A DNA stretch of 64,000 nucleotides. Origin: Lactiplantibacillus dongliensis (GTDB lineage Bacteria; Bacillota; Bacilli; Lactobacillales; Lactobacillaceae). Below, one piece after another: positions 8,497-16,974 of this stretch. Positions within the stretch are counted from its first letter, which is position 1. The number at the start of each line of letters is the position of its first letter. The notes beneath the pieces were generated by a model that saw nothing but the letters and a program-made list of their open reading frames with translations, searched no databases and had not been told where the DNA came from. Both the position numbers and the translations under genes were made by a program. The stretch lies in assembly GCF_005405105.1 (NCBI RefSeq), contig NZ_BJDK01000007.1, positions 50,985-114,984 on the forward strand, written 5' to 3'.

Positions 8497-9149
8497 TGCA
8501 TCAACCACCCAGCCGTCCGCATCGCCGTAACCGTTCGCTGATAATCATTACTCTGTGCCAACATCGAGATCACAGCGGCACCAGCGACCCCTGTTTGGGC
8601 CAAAGCAGGAAGTTGGTCTTCCGTAATCCCACCAATCGCCACGATTGGTCGGCTTGAAGCCGTCACTAATTCCTGCAAGTTAGCGAGACCGACCACCGGA
8701 TCAGCATCAGCTTTTGAGCTAGTTGGAAAGATTGGGCCACTACCGAGATAGGCTAGGCCAGCAACTTGATTGGCTACTCGCACTTCCGCTAACGTTGAAC
8801 AGGACAACCCAATAAACATCTGCTGACTAACTGCCGTGACCACCTGTTGGATACCCGTGTCACTTTGCCCGACATGAATGCCATCCGCACCAAGCGCCAA
8901 CGCTAAGTCAACATCATCATCCACAATAAACGGGACGCCAGCAGCCTCACACAACGTATGCAATTGTTTTCCTAACGCTAAACGTTCACTGGCCGTTAAT
9001 CGACTAGCTCCTTTATCTCGATACTGAAAAGCGGTGATACCAGCCGCTAGTGCGCGCTTTAAAACGGTCGTTAACCGCTGACCCGGTATATCTTGCGTCC
9101 CACAGACAAAATAAGCGGCTAATTGCTTTTGGTCGAAGTTAATTGACAT
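8493..9149 (-). CDS. thiE: Thiamine phosphate synthase
   Basis: A 218-residue TIM barrel. It joins hydroxymethylpyrimidine diphosphate and thiazole phosphate to thiamine monophosphate in the cytoplasm. Visible family motifs are QYRDKG near the N-terminus, FIVDDDVDLALALGADGIHVGQ (diphosphate and Mg binding) in mid-protein, GLSCST, YLGSGPIFPT and AIGGI. It overlaps thiD at its start and cytX at its end, so all are one operon. Length is normal for the family. Confidence 0.93.
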   Translation of the reverse strand: MSINFDQKQLAAYFVCGTQDIPGQRLTTVLKRALAAGITAFQYRDKGASRLTASERLALGKQLHTLCEAAGVPFIVDDDVDLALALGADGIHVGQSDTGIQQVVTAVSQQMFIGLSCSTLAEVRVANQVAGLAYLGSGPIFPTSSKADADPVVGLANLQELVTASSRPIVAIGGITEDQLPALAQTGVAGAAVISMLAQSNDYQRTVTAMRTAGWLMQ

Positions 9150-9966
9150 ATTTAGTCACCGCCTGACTAGGTTGTACCCAGTGGTTTAATGGCCCATGAC
9201 CATGGCCAACTTGAATCGTATCCGCAATCGCTGCTGCGACGAACCCTTTAGCCGTTTGAATCGCCGTTGCCATGGGTACCCCTTTGGCTAATTCAGCCGT
9301 TAAACAAGCTGATAACGTATCACCAGTGCCGTGTGTCCGGATTGTGTTGGTTCGCGGTGCCGACAGCCAGAATGATTGCCCGTCTGCCAGCAACACGAAA
9401 TCGCTGGCGGTTTGTGGATTAGCACCATGCCCCCCTTTAATAATGACGTTTTTTGCGCCTAATGCTTGGAGCGCATGCCCCGCCGCAATCATCCCCTTAG
9501 TATCGGTAATCTTCAGCCCAGTTAAGGCCTCTGCTTCCGGTAAATTAGGGGTGACAACGGTTGCTAACGGCACCAACTCATCCCGCACCGTGGCAATCGC
9601 AGCTGACGCCAGTAACGCAGCGCCCCCCTTAGCAATCATCACCGGATCAACGGTCAATGGCCCGAAATCGACCCGCTTTAAATTTTCAACGACATTATGC
9701 ACGTGTCCCGCATCCGCCAGCATCCCAGTTTTACAAGCCTTGATTTTAAAATCCGCTGCTAGTGACGCAAATTGCTCATCAACTAATTTGGTTGGCATCG
9801 CCATAAAGTCTTGCACACCAAGCGTGTTTTGCGCCGTGACCGCCACAACCACCGCTGTCCCAAAAACATGCCGTGCCTGCATCGTCTTTAAATCGGCCAT
9901 CACACCAGCACCACCACCACTATCAGTCCCAGCAATCGTCACTACTTGTGGAAATTCATTCACCAT
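9139..9966 (-). CDS. thiD: Hydroxymethylpyrimidine (phosphate) kinase
   Basis: A 275-residue ribokinase-fold enzyme that phosphorylates HMP and HMP-P. The N-terminal TIAGTDSGGGAG substrate loop, PVMIAKGG and the C-terminal GTGDTLSACL anion-hole motif with the catalytic Asp are all present. The start MVNEF has GGGG at suitable spacing; an ATG five codons upstream is the alternative. It sits between thiM and thiE. The opposite strand has a long open frame that is only a composition shadow. Confidence 0.92.
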   Translation of the reverse strand: MVNEFPQVVTIAGTDSGGGAGVMADLKTMQARHVFGTAVVVAVTAQNTLGVQDFMAMPTKLVDEQFASLAADFKIKACKTGMLADAGHVHNVVENLKRVDFGPLTVDPVMIAKGGAALLASAAIATVRDELVPLATVVTPNLPEAEALTGLKITDTKGMIAAGHALQALGAKNVIIKGGHGANPQTASDFVLLADGQSFWLSAPRTNTIRTHGTGDTLSACLTAELAKGVPMATAIQTAKGFVAAAIADTIQVGHGHGPLNHWVQPSQAVTKYVN

Positions 9967-9992
9967 GTTACTACCCCGCATCCTTCTAAAAT

Positions 9993-10784
9993 TTAATCAA
10001 CCACTGCAATTTTGCTTAATTCAGCTGGCGTTACCAAATGTAATTTATCAATCAACAACATTGCAAAGGTCCCTGGCCGACTAGCGGTTAATTGCGCCGC
10101 CACGAGCTCGCCAGTCCCCGCTAAAACGGTCGCTGCTGTCGCTGCGGCTGCCAGTAAATTTTGCGGTTGAACCGCGGCAAAAGCTGCCACAAGACTGGAT
10201 AATAAGTCCCCGGAACCCACATGCAATTGAAATAATTCAGTCCCATTGTGTACCCGAACAACTTGCTGACCATCCGTCACAATATCAGTGGCGCCCGATA
10301 AGACCACCACACAGTGATACTTCTGCGCACAAGCCTGTGCCATCGCAACCAGATCGCCACTACCAGTCCCCGCATCAATACCTTTAGCCTGCCAATTCCA
10401 AGCTGCTAAAGCCGCAATCTCACCCGCGTTACCGCGAATAACATCGGCGTGAACCGTCCGTAACAAGGTCTGCGCTGCTTGCAGGCGATACGGGACCGCC
10501 CCAACAGCGACTGGATCAAGAATAACCGGTTTATGTTGCCGATTAGCCGCCGCACCAACAGCTCGCATCTGCGCTAACTGTAATTTAGTTAATGTCCCAA
10601 GATTCAAGCACACTGCGCCCGCAATTGTCACCATCGCTTCAGCTTCATCAACTTCCGCCGACATAATCGGCGAAGCACCTAGGGCATTTAACCCATTCGC
10701 CACATCTTGCACCGTGACATCATTCGCCAGCGTTAAAACAATTGGATTCTGTTGCCGCAACGTCGTTAGTAAGTCTAAAGTCAT
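9993..10784 (-). CDS. thiM: Hydroxyethylthiazole kinase
   Basis: A 263-residue enzyme that phosphorylates the thiazole alcohol for salvage. Seen are PIMSAEVDEAE near residue 40, ILDPVAVGA (nucleotide/Mg region), RGNAGEIAAL and GSGDLLSSL, the catalytic glycine-rich loop with an Asp. An AGGAGG lies before the tandem ATG ATG; the second ATG has the better spacing. It is the first gene after the TPP riboswitch. With no thiC or thiG in sight, the operon serves salvage rather than de novo synthesis. Confidence 0.92.
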   Translation of the reverse strand: MTLDLLTTLRQQNPIVLTLANDVTVQDVANGLNALGASPIMSAEVDEAEAMVTIAGAVCLNLGTLTKLQLAQMRAVGAAANRQHKPVILDPVAVGAVPYRLQAAQTLLRTVHADVIRGNAGEIAALAAWNWQAKGIDAGTGSGDLVAMAQACAQKYHCVVVLSGATDIVTDGQQVVRVHNGTELFQLHVGSGDLLSSLVAAFAAVQPQNLLAAAATAATVLAGTGELVAAQLTASRPGTFAMLLIDKLHLVTPAELSKIAVVD

Positions 10785-10816
10785 CATTTTTCCTCCTATA
10801 ATTCGGTCACGCCAAC

Positions 10817-10862
10817 AAAAAAGCGCCCACCGATTCAAAATTTCTTTGAACCAGTGGTCGCT
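10817..10862 (-). terminator. Riboswitch-controlled terminator before thiM
   Basis: A long stem (GCGACCACTGGTTCAAAG against TTTTGAATCGGTGGGCGC) ends in six T, between the TPP aptamer and thiM. It is the expression platform: TPP binding should favour this stem. Confidence 0.82.
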
Positions 10863-10871
10863 AAATAATCA

Positions 10872-10963
10872 GCTGTGACACTTTCCCTACGCAAGTCTGA
10901 ACTTACAGGTTCAAAGGGATCGGTGTTAACTCACCATCTCAGCCCAGTCATGGACACCCCTAG
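10872..10963 (-). ncRNA. TPP riboswitch (THI element)
   Basis: On the minus strand the aptamer shows GGGGTGTCC, GGGCTGAGATGG, ATCCCTTTGAACCTG and a closing GTGTCAC region, the conserved THI-box order. It is followed by the terminator at 10817-10862, giving transcriptional repression of thiM-thiD-thiE-cytX by thiamine diphosphate. Confidence 0.95.
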
Positions 10964-10979
10964 TGTTTGTATTAGTTTC

Positions 10980-11008
10980 AGTGTACCGGTTGTAAGCGTT
11001 ACCGTCAA
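10980..11008 (-). promoter_or_regulatory. Promoter of the thi operon, with a cre-like spacer
   Basis: On the minus strand TTGACG and TACACT are separated by 17 bp. The spacer contains a sequence that reads TGTAAGCGTTACCG on the plus strand, two mismatches from the CcpA site consensus; that part is uncertain. Confidence 0.6.
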
Positions 11009-11029
11009 TGAAGAGTAACATTTAACTTG

Positions 11030-11074
11030 CCGCTACGGTTGGTCTGGAATGATGCTGACCCAACCAGAGTGGCA
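11030..11074 (-). repeat. Possible remnant of the MITE-like element
   Basis: Read on the minus strand it starts GCCACTCTGGTTGGGTCAG, almost the left arm of the 407-bp element, then folds onto CCAGACCAACC. Only about 45 bp remain, so it may be an internally deleted or a coincidental copy. Confidence 0.35.
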
Positions 11075-11075
11075 C

Positions 11076-11106
11076 AAAAAAAGAGCCTGGATTTTAATCC
11101 AGACTC
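11076..11106 (-). terminator. Terminator of the lar operon
   Basis: The stem GAGTCTGGATT/AATCCAGGCTC is followed by seven T on the minus strand, 18 bp after the larE stop. Confidence 0.85.
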
Positions 11107-11123
11107 CGAAGAACGATTGCTGA

Positions 11124-11954
11124 TTAAGCAAAAGTTGCTAATTGTTGTTTTGTTAAGGTGTCGTTCATGCGACCACTACGGAAACCGCCTAAGTCTAAAG
11201 TAACATAACGGAAACCAAGCGCTTGCAACTTACGGTTAACACGGTCGTTGAAGACCAAGAAATCACCGATACGGGCTTCTGGTAATTCTACACGGGCGAT
11301 ATCACCATGGTAACGAACCCGAACTGTTGGGAAGCCTAAGCTACGTAAGTACTTTTCAGCAGCCATCACTTGGGCGATGTTTTCATGAGTTAACGTGGTG
11401 CCATAAGGGAAGCGTGATGAAACTGAGCAAGACGCAACTTTGTTCCAGTTGTTTAAGTCAAGTTCTTGGGCCAAAGCACGAACGTCAACCTTGAAGAAGT
11501 CAGCTTCTTGTAACAAGCTACGAGCGCCGGCTTCAGTCCGAGCTTTCAAGCCGGGACGGTAGTCTTGTTCGTCGTTTTTGATCATACCGTCTAAGACAGC
11601 GTCGCTACCGTTTTCAGTAGCTAAGTCGTTCAAACGTGTATAGAACATCTTCTTAGCATAGTACCAGCTATCAGCGGTGTTATGTTCAATATGTTCGTCA
11701 CTCAAGTAGTCCAAAGTCGTGGTTTGGACATTAGCACCTAATTCTTCAGCTAAGCTAACGGCTTTGTCGAATTCTTCTTCAGTGAATAATTCAGAGTTAG
11801 CAACGACTGCGGTCACGTTATCGCGACCTAAAACGTTTAAGGCCATCTTCAAAACGACCGTACTATCGATCCCGCCAGAAAATGCAACGGTGACCTTGTT
11901 CATCTTTTGTAATAAATCTGTTAAAGCTGCTTTTTTTGCTGCTAAAGTTGTCAT
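11124..11954 (-). CDS. larE: LarE, sacrificial sulfur transferase of nickel-pincer cofactor synthesis
   Basis: A 276-residue cytoplasmic protein, the length known for L. plantarum LarE. The PP-loop SGGIDS (26-31) activates the substrate with ATP. Cys176 in NKVASCSVSSRF is, by my count, at the position of the cysteine known to donate its sulfur and be lost as dehydroalanine. LarE turns the two carboxylates made by LarB into thioacids before LarC inserts nickel. It is the last gene of the minus-strand lar operon, followed by a strong terminator. Confidence 0.95.
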   Translation of the reverse strand: MTTLAAKKAALTDLLQKMNKVTVAFSGGIDSTVVLKMALNVLGRDNVTAVVANSELFTEEEFDKAVSLAEELGANVQTTTLDYLSDEHIEHNTADSWYYAKKMFYTRLNDLATENGSDAVLDGMIKNDEQDYRPGLKARTEAGARSLLQEADFFKVDVRALAQELDLNNWNKVASCSVSSRFPYGTTLTHENIAQVMAAEKYLRSLGFPTVRVRYHGDIARVELPEARIGDFLVFNDRVNRKLQALGFRYVTLDLGGFRSGRMNDTLTKQQLATFA

Positions 11955-11988
11955 AATTAAAAGCCCTCTTCTATTTTATTTTTTTACT

Positions 11989-12702
11989 TTAAATTCCGAA
12001 AAAGCCATGCATGAACCACGCGGCCACGGCTGCCCCAACGAAGGGGGCAATCCCAGGCACGATAATCCCATATTGCCAGTCGCTATCAGCTTTATTGGCA
12101 ATTGGTAAAATCGCATGCGCGATCCGGGGACCCATGTCTCGAGCCAGGTTCATCGCGAACCCAGTTGGACCACCAAGTCCCATCCCAATGGCCCAGACTA
12201 ACAAGCCGACACCAATTGGCACAACACCGGGTGTTTTGACTGTTGAAATAGCCAAAATACCGGAGATAAAGATAAAGGTATCAAAGAATTCCACGAAAAA
12301 GTTGCGTGGTAAATTCCGAACGGCTGGTGAGGTACAGAACAAGTTACGAATCGTAATTGGTGAAATCTCATCAGTCGAAGCTTTAAAGTGATCCGCATAC
12401 ATGATCCAAACAATCACGGAACCAACCACCCCGCCTAAGACTTCGGCTACGGAATAAGGAATAAAATCAACCCATGGCAAGTTGCCCAATAGACATTGTG
12501 CTAAGACCATCGCCGGATTAATGCAAACATTACCGAAAATAAATAAGGCGATACTAATCCCAAAACCCCAAGTCGTGATGGCAAAGATATGCCCGGAACC
12601 ACGATATTTAGTCCCTTTAAGTACCGTACTACAGTGAACCCCAACCCCAAAAATAATCATCAAGGCTGTGCCCATAAACTCTGCTACTAATGCGTGAAAC
12701 AA
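11989..12702 (-). CDS. larD: LarD, lactic acid channel (aquaglyceroporin family)
   Basis: A 237-residue MIP-family channel with six membrane segments. The first pore motif is NPA (INPAMVLAQ). The second is NLA (MNLARDMGPR) instead of the usual NPA. The start codon is TTG, with GGGAGA upstream, five bases after the larC2 stop. In L. plantarum the matching lar-operon gene (also glpF1) aids uptake or exit of D-lactic acid across the membrane, so that LarA can reach it. MIP family is certain; the lactate role comes from operon position and the known homologue. Confidence 0.9.
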   Translation of the reverse strand: MFHALVAEFMGTALMIIFGVGVHCSTVLKGTKYRGSGHIFAITTWGFGISIALFIFGNVCINPAMVLAQCLLGNLPWVDFIPYSVAEVLGGVVGSVIVWIMYADHFKASTDEISPITIRNLFCTSPAVRNLPRNFFVEFFDTFIFISGILAISTVKTPGVVPIGVGLLVWAIGMGLGGPTGFAMNLARDMGPRIAHAILPIANKADSDWQYGIIVPGIAPFVGAAVAAWFMHGFFGI

Positions 12703-12706
12703 GTGA

Positions 12707-13190
12707 TTACTCTCCCTTCGCCAGTTGACCGGCTGCCGCCAAAGCCGCTTGGTAAACCGTCATTAGTGGAATTTGATGCTTGCGCGCCAATTGGGCACAA
12801 TCATCAAATTCCGGTGTCTTTTTTTCAATATCATCATAGGTTGCCACTTTTAACTGCACCGCCCCATACGGTGTTTGGACCGTTTCAAAGTGCCGCTGCA
12901 TAATGGCGCGTTGCCAAGTCTGATACCGTACCCCAATGGTGCTTGTCTCGGCTAAAATCAACTTGGTCAGCGCAGTTTTTGCGAGCGGATTACCTAAGAC
13001 AGATAACTTTACCGCTGGCCGATCCTTCTTCATCTGGATTGGTGTGAAATAGACGTCATACGCCCCAGCTGCTAATAATTGCGTCATCACATAACCTAAG
13101 CCTTCGCCCGTTTGGTCATCTAAGTTCGCTTCAATGAGTAAGACCGCGTCCTTAGTTTCGTTAACGATTTGATGACTTAGTTTTTTTTTT
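12707..13190 (-). CDS. larC2: LarC2, C-terminal half of the nickel insertase LarC (read by -1 frameshift)
   Basis: This frame is open from the A10 run at 13181-13190 down to 12707 and continues LarC1 in the -1 frame: the run is followed by LSHQIVNETKD and LIEANLDDQTGEGLGYV. An internal GTG-ATG at 13090-13085 could start a shorter 127-residue product, but no convincing ribosome site is seen. Full LarC uses CTP and inserts Ni into the bis-thioacid pincer. In L. plantarum the two halves are known to be joined by programmed frameshifting, and the same layout is seen here. Confidence 0.88.
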
Positions 13191-14010
13191 CGAATAATAC
13201 CGCGCGCAAGGCGTTGAAACCGCCTGTGTCACGCTTACCAAAGCCATACCCAACTTTTGTTGGATTGGCCTCCGTTGGTAGTGGACCGAAGTCGTGGACC
13301 AACGTCTTAACCAGCCCCATCCCAGTTGGGGTAATTAATTCGGTATGAATATCTAATCGTTGTTGAATTGGAATGGCACTACCAACCCGCATCTGCATCA
13401 CTGCTGGAACAGGTACTGGCATTTGACCATGCGCAACATTGATAAAACCACTACCATCAGTTAATGGCGATGCTAAGATCGTGTCGATCTGCATCAATTC
13501 CAAGGCCACACAACAGCCAACGATATCAACGATTGAATCTAACGCGCCCACTTCATGGAAATGGACATCCGCTAACGGCATGTTGTGTACCGTGGCTTCA
13601 GCTTTAGCAATTTCCGTAAAAATGGCTTTTGAACGCGCCTTAACTGTAGCCGATAACGCACTAGCATCAATCAAGGCCGTAATTTCGGTTAAATGCCGAG
13701 CATTATGGTGATGGTGATGATGTTCAGTTTCAGCGTGATCATGGTCATGATGATGGGCCACTTCGGCGGTGTCATCGTGATGATGGTGTTCAATGAACCC
13801 ATGATCCTTGCCGCCAGCAACTTGCACATCAAAGCTGGTCCCATAAATACTGCTCTTCGCCAACCGGTCACTAGTCAATTCGTAACCGCTGACGTGTAAT
13901 TTAGCTAATTCCGTTTTTAACGCCTCGAAGTCAAGGCCTAAATCTAACATGGCCCCTAAAAACATATCGCCGCTAATCCCAGAAAAAGCATCTAAATAAA
14001 GTGTTCGCAT
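13177..14010 (-). CDS. larC1: LarC1, N-terminal half of the nickel insertase LarC
   Basis: A 277-residue product that stops at TAA right after the A10 run (GAA AAA AAA AAC TAA). It begins MRTLYLDAFSGISGDMFLGA, typical of LarC. A His/Asp-rich stretch at about residues 68-105 (three blocks of HHHH-type runs) probably binds or stores nickel. HFHEVGALDSIVDIVG follows. With LarC2 it forms the cyclometallase that completes the LarA cofactor. The start has AGAGGAG upstream. Confidence 0.93.
   Translation of the reverse strand: MRTLYLDAFSGISGDMFLGAMLDLGLDFEALKTELAKLHVSGYELTSDRLAKSSIYGTSFDVQVAGGKDHGFIEHHHHDDTAEVAHHHDHDHAETEHHHHHHNARHLTEITALIDASALSATVKARSKAIFTEIAKAEATVHNMPLADVHFHEVGALDSIVDIVGCCVALELMQIDTILASPLTDGSGFINVAHGQMPVPVPAVMQMRVGSAIPIQQRLDIHTELITPTGMGLVKTLVHDFGPLPTEANPTKVGYGFGKRDTGGFNALRAVLFEKKN
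13181..13190 (-). promoter_or_regulatory. A10 slippery site for -1 ribosomal frameshifting in larC
   Basis: On the mRNA strand G is followed by ten A and CTAAG. In frame 0 this gives a stop two codons later; re-reading one A enters the larC2 frame. No strong downstream hairpin is obvious. Confidence 0.85.
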
Positions 14011-14046
14011 AAGTTACTCCTCTAAATATCTAAGTTACCCAACGCG

Positions 14047-14784
14047 TTACAATTGATTAATCATGCTGGCCGAATAAGCCGCCCCGAAACCATTATCGAT
14101 ATTAACGACCGTGATACCCGAAGCACAGCTATTCAACATTGTCAGTAACGCCGTTAACCCTTGGAAGTTAGTTCCATAACCCACACTCGTCGGCACAGCA
14201 ATCAGGGGTTTGTCGATCAGCCCCCCAACAACACTAGCGAGCGCGCCTTCCATGCCGGCAATCACAATCACCACTTTAGCACCGCGGATGACATCCAGCT
14301 TAGCAAAGAGACGATGAATGCCAGCAACACCAACATCATAGACCCGTTCAACCCGGTTGCCAAAAGCTTGGGCCGTCACAGCGGCCTCTTCAGCAACTGG
14401 CAAATCCGACGTCCCCGCAGTGACGACCGCAATATAATCAGTCGATTTAGGGGTTGGCATCGCGCCAACGGTCATGCATTTCGCCGCTTCATGGTATACC
14501 GCGGTCGGCAAGGCCGGTTGTAACGCCGCAAACTTCTCGGCCGTTAACCGAGTCGTTAAGATTGGTGTGGTTTGTGGCGTCATCGCTTTGATGATCCCCG
14601 CAATTTGTGGGGCCGTTTTACCGGCACCATAAATCACTTCGGGAAATCCGTTGCGGTGCTGCCGGCTTAAATCAACATTGGCAAAGCCTAAATCGGCCGT
14701 TTGAGTCGCTTCTAATTGCGCGGTTGCCGCCGTGGGACTTAATTGACCGGCAGCTACTGCTTCTAAGATTTCCTGCGTCGTCAT
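14047..14784 (-). CDS. larB: LarB, nicotinate adenine dinucleotide carboxylase/hydrolase
   Basis: A 245-residue enzyme of the AIRC/PurE-like fold. It carboxylates C5 of the pyridinium ring of NaAD and cleaves the phosphoanhydride, giving the first cofactor intermediate. Motifs: residues about 60-75 [13 protein letters not shown]; then [28 protein letters not shown] and VPTSVGYG. It starts three bases after the larA stop and precedes larC1 by 36 bp. The ribosome site is weak, so translation may be coupled to larA. Confidence 0.94.
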   Translation of the reverse strand: MTTQEILEAVAAGQLSPTAATAQLEATQTADLGFANVDLSRQHRNGFPEVIYGAGKTAPQIAGIIKAMTPQTTPILTTRLTAEKFAALQPALPTAVYHEAAKCMTVGAMPTPKSTDYIAVVTAGTSDLPVAEEAAVTAQAFGNRVERVYDVGVAGIHRLFAKLDVIRGAKVVIVIAGMEGALASVVGGLIDKPLIAVPTSVGYGTNFQGLTALLTMLNSCASGITVVNIDNGFGAAYSASMINQL

Positions 14785-14786
14785 AA

Positions 14787-16061
14787 TTATTTAACAATAA
14801 CCCCCAAACCGTCAGGCACAACGGTCACTTTGGCAGCTTTACCTTCACGGGCATAGGCTTTTTCCATGGCTTCGTCTAAAGTCTTGGCTAATTCCATATG
14901 CATCCCGGTGATTAAGTCAGGATCAACTAAATCTGAAACGAAGATAACATGATGATGCACTAAGATCCGAGCAAAGATTTGCGCCGTCCATTGGTCAGGA
15001 ATCGTCTTCAACCGTGGTGTGTTAATCGCTTTGTCTAAGAATTCCTTAGGATCGTCAACATCAGCTAGGTTATGGAAGAAACCATCGCCACCATGACCAT
15101 CGCGGGCACCGGCAACCATCACAATGGTTCCGCCTTCTTTGTTGGTCGCTTCGGCAGCGGTCATCCCTTTAACAGCTTGGTAGATGTTTTGGTCAAGTGG
15201 GTAGCCACCATTGGTTGAGATGGCAATATCGCTATCAATGGCCGGTACACTGGATAAGCTTTCAACAAAGTCACAACCGACTTTGTGAGCGGCTTCCATG
15301 TCACCCGCAAATGACCCGATAATCTTTTTATCTTCATCTAAAACGACGTTGATAATAAAGGCTAATTTAGCCGTCCGGGCAGCATAAACCATGTCTTTAT
15401 GAATTGGGTTATGCATTAAGTTCCCGGTCCGAGCCTTTGATGAATTAATAAATTCACCAGAGTGGTTCGCCATGATAGTCTTGTAATAAGAGACCCCAGG
15501 TAAAACGGATTTCCGGCCGCCAGAGAAGCCAGCAAAGAAATGTGATTCGATAAACCCTTCTGAGATTAATAAGTCTGCTTCCGCAGCGACTTTATTAATG
15601 ATACATTCCCCACCAGATGGTAAGGTCCCGATTTTGACACAAGAGTCACGATCGGTAGACACATGCATGACGATTTCTTCATTGTCAACGATTTCAGAAC
15701 CATATTTGTTAACTAATTCTTCATGGGTTGATGGCCGATGGAAACCAGTTGCAACTAAAATACGAATACGGGCATCGGGCGCAACAGAACGCAAACGCCG
15801 TAATAAGATTGGTGTAATAATATGTGAAGGTACTGGCCGAGTATGATCAGAACTAATAATGACAATATTCTTCTTGCCCTTAGCGAGTTCTTCCAGCTTT
15901 TGTGAACCGATTGGGTTGTCTAACGACTTCTCGACCGTTTCCTTTTCTGAAAGTTTGTTATGATATGTTGCAGCTTGTGAGACGAGCTTACCAGCGAAGT
16001 TTTCATCAGGAATTTCAGCGGTAATCCTGGTTTTATCATATGGTAAATCAATTGATACCAT
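14787..16061 (-). CDS. larA: LarA, nickel-pincer lactate racemase
   Basis: A 424-residue enzyme that interconverts L- and D-lactate. By count, the residues known to matter are all present: His108 (ATGFHRP), His174 (IESHFF), Lys184 (GGRKSVLPG, carries the cofactor) and His200 (MANH, nickel ligand). Compared from memory with the L. plantarum WCFS1 protein it has scattered substitutions, which suggests a related species or a divergent strain. It is the first gene of the lar operon, divergent from larR. D-lactate is needed for the D-Ala-D-Lac cell wall of these bacteria. Confidence 0.96.
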   Translation of the reverse strand: MVSIDLPYDKTRITAEIPDENFAGKLVSQAATYHNKLSEKETVEKSLDNPIGSQKLEELAKGKKNIVIISSDHTRPVPSHIITPILLRRLRSVAPDARIRILVATGFHRPSTHEELVNKYGSEIVDNEEIVMHVSTDRDSCVKIGTLPSGGECIINKVAAEADLLISEGFIESHFFAGFSGGRKSVLPGVSYYKTIMANHSGEFINSSKARTGNLMHNPIHKDMVYAARTAKLAFIINVVLDEDKKIIGSFAGDMEAAHKVGCDFVESLSSVPAIDSDIAISTNGGYPLDQNIYQAVKGMTAAEATNKEGGTIVMVAGARDGHGGDGFFHNLADVDDPKEFLDKAINTPRLKTIPDQWTAQIFARILVHHHVIFVSDLVDPDLITGMHMELAKTLDEAMEKAYAREGKAAKVTVVPDGLGVIVK

Positions 16062-16140
16062 GTCTTTTGGCCATCCTTTTTTTGAATTGTTTTTTGCACG
16101 TGCTTTTAGTTATACTCGTTCACTAACCACTTGTCCGTTA

Positions 16141-16169
16141 CATTTAAAGTTTTCAAAAAGAGTTAACAA
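16141..16169 (-). promoter_or_regulatory. larA promoter
   Basis: On the minus strand TTGTTA and TAAATG are separated by 17 bp. The weak -10 fits a promoter that needs activation by LarR. Confidence 0.5.
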
Positions 16170-16213
16170 ATGTATACTTAAAATGCGATTGCCGAATTTT
16201 TTAAAACCGGTAT

Positions 16214-16233
16214 GATTAGCAACATAACTAATC
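16214..16233. promoter_or_regulatory. Candidate LarR operator (Lar box)
   Basis: The inverted repeat GATTAG-N8-CTAATC lies midway between larA and larR. A wider inversion (ATTGCC near 16188 and GGCAAT near 16247) surrounds it. CRP/FNR proteins bind such palindromes. I cannot confirm that this is the published Lar box. Confidence 0.45.
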
Positions 16234-16294
16234 GTGACGGGGTTTTGGCAATTACCAGCCTCCTAAATCACTCACGAAAGAACTGAAAACTAAG

Positions 16295-16960
16295 ATGGTA
16301 TTAACTGATATTGAATATTTATTAAGCTATTTGGAAGCCCATCATGTCCCGACAATTCAAAAGAAGCGTCATACTTATTTGACTTATCACGGCTTAGCCG
16401 AACACTATACGTATGTTTTAAAAGATGGCATCATTAAAAACAGCATTATTTTACAAGATGGCCGTGAATTTAACTTGTCCTATATCGCCAAGCCTGATGT
16501 GATCTCACTACTGCGTGATGAAGTCTCCCGATCAACCGATCAGCCCTTTAATGTTCGGATTGAATCCGAATACGCGACCTTTTATCAAGTCAATCGCGTG
16601 GCCTTTTGGAAATACGTCAACAGTACGCCCGAACTACAAAATTATGTCAAAAATTACTATCGTAAGAAGCTGTCAGAGAACATTCTGCGCTTACAGCGAA
16701 TGGTGATGAATGGCAAGAAAGGGGCCATTTGCTCTTTTCTGTATAGTTTAGTCGATTTGTTTGGACGTAAGATTAAAGCGGGCGTATTGATCGATTTTGT
16801 GGTAACTAATGATGACATTGCTGGTTTCTGTGGGATTAGTTCCCGCAGTAGCGTTAACCGCATGCTCAAAGAATTACGCGAAGATGGCGTGCTTTCAGTC
16901 CAAAATCATAAATTCATCATTAAAGATATCAGTTATCTCTTAGATCAAATTGCTAATTAG
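16295..16960 (+). CDS. larR: LarR, CRP/FNR-family regulator of the lar genes
   Basis: A 221-residue protein: an N-terminal cNMP-type sensory domain (about 1-115), a long dimer helix, and a C-terminal winged HTH with DDIAGFCGISSRSSVNRMLKEL. No iron-sulfur cysteine cluster is seen. In L. plantarum LarR activates the lar operon in response to L-lactate, with D-lactate opposing. It is divergent from larA and followed at 14 bp by larMN, so it heads the plus-strand operon. Confidence 0.92.
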   Translation: MVLTDIEYLLSYLEAHHVPTIQKKRHTYLTYHGLAEHYTYVLKDGIIKNSIILQDGREFNLSYIAKPDVISLLRDEVSRSTDQPFNVRIESEYATFYQVNRVAFWKYVNSTPELQNYVKNYYRKKLSENILRLQRMVMNGKKGAICSFLYSLVDLFGRKIKAGVLIDFVVTNDDIAGFCGISSRSSVNRMLKELREDGVLSVQNHKFIIKDISYLLDQIAN

Positions 16961-16974
16961 CAGAGGAGATTTCC

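Noticed and set aside
9272..10084. A 270-codon open frame on the plus strand opposite thiD and thiM
   Set aside because: It is antisense to firm thi genes, rich in Ala/Pro/Thr/Cys as expected from a shadow, with no ribosome site.
13705..13800. Simple repeat (GATGGTGATG-like) in larC1
   Set aside because: It encodes the expected His/Asp-rich metal-binding stretch of LarC.
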